Shown: piece by piece, positions 14,426 to 19,741 of the stretch
Position numbering within the stretch: the first letter of the stretch is position 1
Layout: every line of letters starts with the position of its first letter
Source of the DNA: Verrucomicrobiales bacterium
GTDB taxonomy: Bacteria > Verrucomicrobiota > Verrucomicrobiia > Limisphaerales > J093
NCBI GenBank assembly: GCA_024233305.1
Contig: JACKPV010000047.1
Location: 1-19,741 of the forward strand
Direction of reading: 5' to 3'
DNA length: 19,741 nucleotides
Program-made: the position numbers and the translations under genes
The notes under the pieces: model-generated
Seen by the model: only the letters and a program-made list of their open reading frames with translations
What the model was told of the DNA's origin: nothing
Database searches by the model: none

Positions 14426-15379
14426 CTATTTGCGCCGGATGCCCCGGATCACCAGATCCGCCGCGAGGTTGATGACGAAGGTGATCGTGAACAACAGCAC
14501 GCCGATCAGAAACAGGACCCGGTAATGGTTCGATCCCTCCGGGGCTTCGCCGAGCTCCGCGGCGATGGTCGCGGTCAGCGTCCGGACCGGGTCGAGAACG
14601 CTCGTGGGGACGTTCACCGCATGCCCGGTCGCCATCAACACCGCCATGGTCTCTCCGATGGCCCGGCCCACGCCCAGCAGCACCGCCGCCAGCAACCCGG
14701 TTTTCGCCGCCGGCAACAGCACCTTGTACACCAGCTGCCAGCGCGTGGCTCCCAGGGCGATCCCCGCTTCCCGGTAGGAATCCGGCACCGCTTTCAGCGC
14801 GTCCTCACTGATCGAGACGATGATGGGCACGCTCATCAACGCCAGGATGATGCCGCCGTTCAGCACGTTCACGCCGACCGGCGCGCCGGTGGTCTTTTCG
14901 ATGACGGTCTTCATCACGGAGAGCCCGATGAAACCCCAGACGACGGAGGGAATCGCCGCCAGCAACTCGATGACGATCTTCAACGTCTCCTTGAGCCGCG
15001 GCCCGCAGAATTCCGAGACGAAGATCGCCGCCCCCAGCCCGAACGGCACCGCGATGAGCATCGCCAGGAGCGTCACCGCCAGCGTCCCCACGGTCAAAGC
15101 CAGCGTGCCATAGCGGACGTTGATTTCTGACGTCGGGTACCACTTGGTGCTGAACAGGAACTCGGTGAGGCTGAATTCCTTGTCCAACAGGATCGGGGCG
15201 GCCTTGGCAAAGACGAAGTAGAAGATGCCGAGCACGAACAGGATCGCGCTGATCCCGCACAACCGGATGATCCACTCCAGCAACCGCTCCCCGACGACCG
15301 CCCAACGCGGTCGTCCGGGCGCGCGGGGCACGGGCGCCGCGACGTTGCCGGCGGCGGGCATCGGGGGGATTTCGGTCAT
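14426..15379 (-). CDS. pstC: Phosphate ABC transporter permease PstC
   Basis: Inner-membrane permease partner of PstA, 317 aa. A proline- and alanine-rich cytoplasmic leader (residues 1-30) precedes the first membrane segment (about 34-57). A periplasmic loop and about five further segments follow. The EAA loop is REAGIALGATRWQLVYKVLLP (203-223), followed by GVGRAIGETMAVLMATG, which is typical of PstC. It is separated from pstS by 71 nt containing a strong hairpin, and from pstA by 3 nt. Gene order and pairing with PstA leave little doubt about the assignment. Confidence 0.95.
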   Translation of the reverse strand: MTEIPPMPAAGNVAAPVPRAPGRPRWAVVGERLLEWIIRLCGISAILFVLGIFYFVFAKAAPILLDKEFSLTEFLFSTKWYPTSEINVRYGTLALTVGTLAVTLLAMLIAVPFGLGAAIFVSEFCGPRLKETLKIVIELLAAIPSVVWGFIGLSVMKTVIEKTTGAPVGVNVLNGGIILALMSVPIIVSISEDALKAVPDSYREAGIALGATRWQLVYKVLLPAAKTGLLAAVLLGVGRAIGETMAVLMATGHAVNVPTSVLDPVRTLTATIAAELGEAPEGSNHYRVLFLIGVLLFTITFVINLAADLVIRGIRRK

Positions 15380-15400
15380 GGGAGCGACGTTGGTCCGCCA

Positions 15401-15439
15401 GCGCCGCGGAACCGGAAACTGGATTCCGGTTCAGGCGCC
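15401..15439 (-). promoter_or_regulatory. Strong hairpin between pstS and pstC
   Basis: A perfect 9-bp inverted repeat, GAACCGGAA (15409-15417) and TTCCGGTTC (15424-15432), encloses a 6-nt loop. Outside an internal bulge, GCGCC (15401-15405) can pair with GGCGC (15435-15439). On the transcribed strand it lies about 10-50 nt after the pstS stop and before the pstC start. No T-run follows, so it is not a canonical terminator. It may protect the 3' end of a pstS message or attenuate transcription into the permease genes, giving more binding protein than permease. Confidence 0.6.
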
Positions 15440-15450
15440 GGCGAGGGAAC

Positions 15451-16383
15451 TCATGGCGCCGCTTTCGCCGGCAGAGGTACGTAGCCGCTTTCCGCCACGA
15501 TCTTCTGTCCGGCGGGACCGAGGATCCAGTCGATGTATTGCTTCACGGCCCCCTCGGGCTGCCCCAGCGTGTAAAGGTAGAGCGGGCGGGCGATCGGGTA
15601 TTTCTTGCTGAGCGCATTGTCCACGCTGGGAACGTAGGCGGGTTCGCCGGCCTTGAGGGCGATCCTCAGCATCTTCACCTTGTCGGTTGCATAGCCCATG
15701 CCGCTGTAGCCGATGGCGCACGGGGTGTTGCCCACCATCTCGACCACTTCCTTCGAGCCGTTCAGATCGGTCGAGCCGAGTTTGAAATCGTGCTTGGCCA
15801 GGACGTGTTCGCGGAAGAACTCGTAGGTGCCGGAGTTGGACTGGCGGCTGACCCGCAGGATCTCGCCCGCGCATCCCGGCACGGTGACGCCAAGGTCGGC
15901 CCATTTCGTGGTCGTCCCGCTCTCGGCGTAGATGGCGGCCAGTTGCTCCAGGGTGATCTCCTCGAGCGGATTGTCACGATGCACATAGACCGCGAGCGCG
16001 TCATAGCCGACCACGAATTCGACCGCGTCCCGACCGGTGTTGGCCTTTGCCTTGGCCCGCTCGGAATCCTTCATGTCACGGCTCGCATTCGCGATGTCGA
16101 TGGTGCCGGCAATCAGCGCGGCGATGCCGACCCCCGATCCGCCGCCTCCCACCTCGACGCTGACCTCGGGCGCGACCGCGGCGTAAGCCTCCGCCCAGGC
16201 CTGGGCTTCGTTCACCATGGTGTCCGACCCCTGCACCGAAACGACCGTCTTGCCGGGGCCGCTTTCGCCACCGCTACCGCGGTCGCCAGACGGCCCGCAG
16301 CCGCTCAGCGCGACGAGGACCATGGCCGCGGGAAGGATGGACAGGAGGCGATGGAGGGCGGATTGGTTCAGTCGGTTCTTCAT
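15451..16383 (-). CDS. pstS: Phosphate-binding lipoprotein PstS
   Basis: Periplasmic phosphate-binding component of the Pst importer, 310 aa. It has a lipoprotein signal: a hydrophobic run ending in the lipobox LSGC (26-29, lipidated C29), then a Gly/Ser-rich linker (30-45). The substrate-binding domain starts with VVSVQGSDTM (47-56) and shows the conserved phosphate-contact segments GGGGSGVGIAALIAG (79-93), ANASRDMK (98-105) and SRQSNSGTYEFFREHVL (179-195). The gene lies 15 nt after phoU and 71 nt before pstC. The lipid anchor implies attachment to the inner or outer membrane rather than a free periplasmic protein as in E. coli. Confidence 0.95.
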   Translation of the reverse strand: MKNRLNQSALHRLLSILPAAMVLVALSGCGPSGDRGSGGESGPGKTVVSVQGSDTMVNEAQAWAEAYAAVAPEVSVEVGGGGSGVGIAALIAGTIDIANASRDMKDSERAKAKANTGRDAVEFVVGYDALAVYVHRDNPLEEITLEQLAAIYAESGTTTKWADLGVTVPGCAGEILRVSRQSNSGTYEFFREHVLAKHDFKLGSTDLNGSKEVVEMVGNTPCAIGYSGMGYATDKVKMLRIALKAGEPAYVPSVDNALSKKYPIARPLYLYTLGQPEGAVKQYIDWILGPAGQKIVAESGYVPLPAKAAP

Positions 16384-16398
16384 CGGATGCGTGGCCTG

Positions 16399-17490
16399 CT
16401 ACCCCCCGAGAATGGCGGCGGCAAGGTCCTTGATATGGGTGCTCAGGAACTGAAAGGCGTCTTCGTAGGCGGAACGGGTCTGGTCGAGCGTCCCGGACAG
16501 ACGGCTCGGATCGGGCACGGACCAGAGGAAGGTGGCCGTCTTCGTCGGGCGCCCCGGGAAGGCCACCTTGGCCGGTTCATCCAGCGCCACGATCACCTGC
16601 TGATGTTCGAGGTTCGGCACCTGTTCGATCGAGCGCGTGCCGCGGCCCCCCAGGCTCAGACCCTTCTCCGCCAGAAACGGTTCCAGCCGCGGATCAACCT
16701 CTCCCGGGGTGACGCCGGCGCTGCCAAAAACCAGACGGTCGAGGTCCAGCGATTCCGCTATGGCCTCCGCCATCCGGCTCAGACAATCATGCCGGCCATC
16801 GACAAACAGCAGTCGGAAGACCTCGGCGCCCTGGTGCCGGGTGTATTCGCCCGTGCACATGTAGATTACGTGACCGCAGATGTTCTTCGCCTGATCCGAC
16901 GCGCGTTCGTAGCGCCGGGAAATGGTCATCAAGGGCGTCAGCGCCTCGACCGGCAGGCGGCCCTCCTGGCTTTGACGCACCAGGTTGCCGTCAATCTGCC
17001 GGCGCAGCTGGTCGATCCGCTCTTCGACCGCCATGGTCGACCGGGCCAGTTCGACGTTCGCCTCCGTAAAGGCCCTTACGGCATCGTGCACCATCCGGAT
17101 CGAAAGGTCGGCCTCCTCCTGGAACGGCTCGAACGACAGGTGCAGGTCGCCGTAGTTCAGCTTCAGCACCTGGCGGGCGATGCTCTCCGCGTAATCGCCG
17201 ACGCGTTCGAGTTCGCCGTTGATCTTCAGCGCCGAGTAGGCCATGCGGAGGTGTTGGGCGACCGGTTGCTGGCGGACGAGGAACTCGAGACACAGCCGGT
17301 CCACCTCGCGCTCGAGTTCGTCGATATGCTGGTCCCGCAGGATTACCAGATAGGCCAGTTGGCGCCGTCCTTCGACGAAGGCATCGAGCACCTCGCGGAG
17401 GGCGCTCTCGCAGCGCCCGGACATCTCGAGAATCTTTCCGCGGATCAGCGCGATGTCCCGCTGCAGACTGGCTTCCAGATGCGTGCCCAT
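16399..17490 (-). CDS. phoU: PhoU fused to a degenerate ArsC/LMW-phosphatase-like domain
   Basis: Cytoplasmic regulator that links Pst transport to the phosphate two-component system. The 363-aa protein has a PhoU module at residues 1-215 with both repeats visible, containing ELERVGDYAESIA (93-105) and RRYERASDQAKNI (192-204), the metal-binding helix motifs. Residues 222-363 are an added domain like arsenate reductase/low-molecular-weight tyrosine phosphatase: LLFVDGRHDCLSRMAEAI (227-244), FGSAGVTPGEVDP (255-267), LSLGGRGTRSIEQV (278-291) and WSVPDP (323-328). The nucleophile Cys of the P-loop is D231 and the P-loop Arg is L237, whereas the general-acid Asp (D327) remains. It is therefore probably a ligand- or protein-binding pseudo-phosphatase. 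The start at 17490 has GAGGAA about 8 nt upstream; a 36-residue extension lacks this. It is first in the operon. Confidence 0.92.
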   Translation of the reverse strand: MGTHLEASLQRDIALIRGKILEMSGRCESALREVLDAFVEGRRQLAYLVILRDQHIDELEREVDRLCLEFLVRQQPVAQHLRMAYSALKINGELERVGDYAESIARQVLKLNYGDLHLSFEPFQEEADLSIRMVHDAVRAFTEANVELARSTMAVEERIDQLRRQIDGNLVRQSQEGRLPVEALTPLMTISRRYERASDQAKNICGHVIYMCTGEYTRHQGAEVFRLLFVDGRHDCLSRMAEAIAESLDLDRLVFGSAGVTPGEVDPRLEPFLAEKGLSLGGRGTRSIEQVPNLEHQQVIVALDEPAKVAFPGRPTKTATFLWSVPDPSRLSGTLDQTRSAYEDAFQFLSTHIKDLAAAILGG

Positions 17491-17659
17491 TGACAGTGGT
17501 TCCTCGTACCGCCGGTCCCGGATGCGGGCGCGGGGCGGAACCGGGAAATGCAAATCAAGGTGGAGCGGTGCCGCCCGCCGGCCGTTCGTTCGGCCCAAAA
17601 TCTGTCAGGCAACGCGCGCTGGCAAGGAAAACCAAACCCACGACGGACGCCCGGCGCAT

Positions 17660-17678
17660 ATGTCACACGGCTGTAACA
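17660..17678. promoter_or_regulatory. Pho-box-like direct repeat between phoU and cupin
   Basis: ATGTCAC-ACGG-CTGTAAC shows two heptamers with an 11-bp period, the geometry of PhoB-family binding sites. It matches the E. coli Pho-box consensus at about 11 of 18 positions. The core TGTNACA units (17661-17667 and 17672-17678) are themselves palindromic, so the site could be read from either strand. It lies about 170 nt before phoU and 110 nt before the divergent cupin gene. Function is inferred from position and pattern only. Confidence 0.4.
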
Positions 17679-17739
17679 TTCCTCCCCTCGCGCAGGTCCC
17701 TTCCAACCCCCGGTGGGGGCCCGAAAACCCCTCGTTCCG

Positions 17740-17753
17740 TTGACCTCTGTCAA
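17740..17753. promoter_or_regulatory. Small palindrome upstream of cupin gene
   Basis: TTGAC-CTCT-GTCAA is a perfect 5-bp inverted repeat with a 4-nt centre, about 35 nt before the cupin ATG. It could be an operator half-site pair. The adjacent sequence offers no clear -10 element at normal spacing, so I do not call a promoter. Confidence 0.25.
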
Positions 17754-17787
17754 AGCAGTCCCGCCGGAATGGCCGTAGACTGGTGCC

Positions 17788-18135
17788 ATGAGCGAACAAC
17801 CTCTGCTGCGGGCCGACGCGTCGGCCATGATCTCCCTGGAACCAGAGACCAATTACGCCCCGAATGGCATTGTCAGCCGGACCCTGCTGGCGACCCCGTC
17901 GGTGCGCTTGGTGCTGTTCGGATTCGACGCGGGGCAGGAGCTGACGGAGCACACCTCCCCGCACCACGCCCTCGTCCAGGTGCTGAGCGGAGGCTGCGAC
18001 TTCACGGTGGACGGCGTCGTGCATGCCATGCAGGCCGGCGACCTGCTGCACATGGCGCCGGGCGCGCCCCACGCGGTGCGGGCGCGGGAGCGGTTCTCAA
18101 TGCTGTTGACCCTCGGACGGACCGCCAAGCCCTGA
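17788..18135 (+). CDS. Small single-domain cupin protein
   Basis: A 115-aa cytoplasmic cupin_2-type beta-barrel. Cupin motif 1 is seen as GQELTEHTSPHHALVQVLSG (49-68), with metal-ligand candidates H55, H59 and/or H60 and Q64 in place of the usual Glu. Motif 2 is GDLLHMAPGAPHAVRA (84-99), with H95. Such proteins bind a divalent metal and act as isomerases, dioxygenases or small-ligand binders; nothing indicates which. It is transcribed divergently from the phoU-pst operon across 297 nt. That region contains a Pho-box-like repeat, so phosphate-linked expression is possible but unproven. A GGCGG-AAG-CCGCC hairpin lies downstream. Confidence 0.85.
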   Translation: MSEQPLLRADASAMISLEPETNYAPNGIVSRTLLATPSVRLVLFGFDAGQELTEHTSPHHALVQVLSGGCDFTVDGVVHAMQAGDLLHMAPGAPHAVRARERFSMLLTLGRTAKP

Positions 18136-18187
18136 CCGCCGGTTGGTCCCGGGGAAGAACTGTGGGGCATCGGCTGAAACGGCCCGA

Positions 18188-18200
18188 GGCGGAAGCCGCC
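18188..18200 (+). terminator. Short GC hairpin after the cupin gene
   Basis: GGCGG-AAG-CCGCC forms a 5-bp perfect stem with a 3-nt loop, 53 nt after the cupin stop. There is no T-run after it, so intrinsic termination is uncertain. It immediately precedes the Pho-box-like repeat of the porin, which makes a boundary role plausible. Confidence 0.25.
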
Positions 18201-18203
18201 GAG

Positions 18204-18221
18204 CTGCCACACAACTGCCAT
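18204..18221 (+). promoter_or_regulatory. Putative Pho box upstream of porin
   Basis: CTGCCAC-ACAA-CTGCCAT is a direct repeat of CTGCCA with an exact 11-bp period. It matches the E. coli Pho-box layout (CTGTCAT, 4 AT-rich bases, CTGTCAT) at about 14 of 18 positions when W positions are allowed. It reads toward the porin and ends 36 nt before its ATG, the expected distance for an activator site replacing a -35 element. No clear -10 is seen. Its presence beside the pst operon supports phosphate control. Confidence 0.45.
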
Positions 18222-18257
18222 TGACGCGTAACGAAAGCCCGCCAATCCTCACCGGCA

Positions 18258-19568
18258 ATGAATCGAAAGTCCGGTGCGTTGCCCGGGTGGCGGACGCGGC
18301 TGCTGGCGAGTGCCGCCGTGGTGGTTTCGGGCCTCACCCTGCTGGCGCAATCCAATGACGCGCTGCTGGATAAACTGGTGCAGAAGGGAATCCTGACCAG
18401 GAAGGAGGCCGATGAACTGCGCCTGGAGGAGACCCCGCCGCCGTCCTCCAGGATGAGCCTCGCCCAATGGGTGGAGAAGGTGAGTTTTTCGGGCGACCTG
18501 CGGGTGCGCTTGGACAGCATTCATAGCGCCGCCCCGGGATTCGTCGTCCGGGACCGCTACCGGTTCCGGGCACGCTTCGGCGTCACGCTGGATCTGGCGC
18601 AGGATCTCGAAATCGGACTGCGACTCACCACCGGCGACGACAACCCCATTTCGCAAAACGTCACCTTCGCCGACAATGCCAGCAAGAAAGAGGTCCGGTT
18701 GAACGAGGCCTACCTGAAGTACACCCCGCTGCACGATGGTGTTTGGACCGGCTACGTCGAAGCGGGGAAGATGCGCAATCCCGTCGAGTTTCCGTCCTCC
18801 ATCCTTTACGACCGGGACTACACGCCCGAGGGCTTCGCCCAATCGCTCACCCGTGAAGTTGCCCCGGGCCAGGATCTGAACCTGGTGCTGGCCCAGTACG
18901 TCCTGGATGAGATCGGCGGGAGCAACCGGAACCCCTGGATGTTCGGGGGCGAACTGCGCTGGGACAGCGAATGGTCGGACCGCGTGACCTCCTCGCTGGG
19001 CGCGGCCGGCTTCACGATCATGAATCCCGACTCTCTCACGGTCGATCGCGTGCCCTATGTGGGCCAGGGGAACTCGCGCACACCCGGCGGGGTGTTGATC
19101 GAGGATTACGACATTGTCTACGGCGAGGCCGAGTGGACTTATACCTTCGATTCCGGGCCGCTTTACTCGGGGCGCTTCCCCGTTTACCTGTTCGGGAACG
19201 CGCTCTACAACCTCGGCGCCGCCGAGGAGAATCTCGGCTACGGGCTGGGATTCCGCGTTGGTCGGGCGCGCCGGGCGAGGCAATGGGAACTAGCCTATGT
19301 CTGGACCCACCTCGAGGCGGATGCCTGGTGGGATCAGGTTGTCGAGTCGGATTTCGGAGCCGTTTGGTCTGCCGCCCCGCCAGCCGGCAGGACCGGCTAC
19401 TTCTCCGGCACGAACATCGAAGGCCACTGGATCCGGGGAACGTACGCGATCTTCGACCAGTGGTCAGTCAGCGTGGCCTGTTTCGTCACTTCGCTGATCG
19501 ACAATCCGATGCCGGAAGCCGCCACGGATACCACACGCCTCTTCGTCGAAACCTCGTTGCACTACTGA
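18258..19568 (+). CDS. Outer-membrane beta-barrel porin (putative porin family)
   Basis: A 436-aa exported protein likely to form a trimeric or monomeric channel in the outer membrane. Residues 13-30 form the signal peptide (TRLLASAAVVVSGLTLLA, cleavage near A30). A short helical segment (DALLDKLVQKGILTRKEADELR, 34-55) follows; this kind of segment is common at the N-terminus of putative porins in Verrucomicrobia and Bacteroidetes. From about 75 the sequence alternates strand-like aromatic stretches (SFSGDLRVRLDS, YRFRARFGVTLDL, EIGLRLTTGDDN). It ends in ETSLHY, an aromatic C-terminal residue as required for barrel assembly. The start at 18258 gives the signal directly. The upstream Pho-box-like repeat and neighbouring pst genes suggest phosphate or anion uptake, which is inference. 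Confidence 0.87.
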   Translation: MNRKSGALPGWRTRLLASAAVVVSGLTLLAQSNDALLDKLVQKGILTRKEADELRLEETPPPSSRMSLAQWVEKVSFSGDLRVRLDSIHSAAPGFVVRDRYRFRARFGVTLDLAQDLEIGLRLTTGDDNPISQNVTFADNASKKEVRLNEAYLKYTPLHDGVWTGYVEAGKMRNPVEFPSSILYDRDYTPEGFAQSLTREVAPGQDLNLVLAQYVLDEIGGSNRNPWMFGGELRWDSEWSDRVTSSLGAAGFTIMNPDSLTVDRVPYVGQGNSRTPGGVLIEDYDIVYGEAEWTYTFDSGPLYSGRFPVYLFGNALYNLGAAEENLGYGLGFRVGRARRARQWELAYVWTHLEADAWWDQVVESDFGAVWSAAPPAGRTGYFSGTNIEGHWIRGTYAIFDQWSVSVACFVTSLIDNPMPEAATDTTRLFVETSLHY

Positions 19569-19741
19569 GGTCACCGGCAGGACCGATCGAGACCTTCCAG
19601 TCGCGGTCTGAGAATGCCTGGTCGACTGCTTCGCTAACCGGCTGCCTTCCCGGCAAACCCTGACCCAACGCCGGAATCCTGAGGAAATGGAGACGGCGAC
19701 AGGCTCAAAGTGTGAGCGTGACAAATGGTGGCAGGAAATGG
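19569..19741. other. Right-flank sequence, possible start of another gene
   Basis: After the porin stop there is no complete gene and no clear T-tailed terminator. AGACC (19589) and GGTCT (19604) could form only a weak stem. An ATG at 19687 opens a plus-strand frame that runs off the window end, reading METATGSKCERDKWWQEM. The GAGGAA directly before the ATG is too close to be a normal ribosome binding site. With 18 residues visible, no family can be assigned. Confidence 0.3.

Noticed and set aside
13664..15130. A 488-codon plus-strand frame opposite pstA and pstC
   Set aside because: The translation is low-complexity His/Arg/Asp/Gln-rich, whereas the minus strand encodes classical permeases.
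1..19741. tRNA, rRNA or intact mobile-element genes
   Set aside because: None recognised on either strand on reading; no transposase, integrase or phage-like protein is encoded.

Overview
The window is GC-rich, densely packed bacterial DNA with short or overlapping gene junctions and mostly weak Shine-Dalgarno sequences. Several features point to the PVC superphylum, most likely a Verrucomicrobiota member: a Tat-exported Gfo/Idh/MocA oxidoreductase, a long-form IspG of about 600 residues (the form known from Chlamydiae and plants), a propeller-repeat exported protein, and a porin with the LLDKLVQKG...LTRKEADELR-type N-terminal segment. This placement is an inference from gene content. There is no rRNA or other phylogenetic marker RNA in the window.

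Left flank (1-415): no gene is supported. It holds an AT-rich patch with two perfect 22-nt direct repeats and an inverted partial copy, resembling a relic insertion-sequence end. It also holds a short TCCGTG-type dispersed repeat.

Plus-strand block (416-11942): (a) a Tat-signal Gfo/Idh/MocA oxidoreductase and an NmrA-like SDR, 16 nt apart; (b) a 761-aa exported protein (propeller-like N-terminus plus a probable alpha/alpha-barrel C-terminus) overlapping thiE by 4 nt, then a PfkB kinase; (c) a housekeeping run of rseP (site-2 protease), ispG (MEP isoprenoid pathway), a small conserved-looking protein, a GNAT acetyltransferase and a second PfkB kinase, the last two overlapping by ATGA.

Minus-strand block (17490 down to 11989): a complete phosphate uptake and signalling operon in the order phoU-pstS-pstC-pstA-pstB2-pstB1. 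Two things are unusual. PhoU carries a C-terminal ArsC/low-molecular-weight phosphatase-like domain whose nucleophilic cysteine is replaced by aspartate. The two PstB ATPases have lost complementary motifs: one lacks LSGGQ, the other lacks the Q-loop glutamine and the H-loop histidine. Together they would form one canonical and one degenerate ATP site. A strong hairpin separates pstS from pstC.

Right block (17788-19741, plus strand): a small cupin transcribed divergently from phoU, and a beta-barrel porin. An 11-bp-period direct repeat resembling a Pho box lies just upstream of the porin, and a second, weaker one lies in the phoU/cupin divergent region. Taken together, 11989-19568 looks like a phosphate-starvation island: outer-membrane porin, periplasmic PstS, PstCA permease, asymmetric PstB pair and a PhoU sensor fusion.
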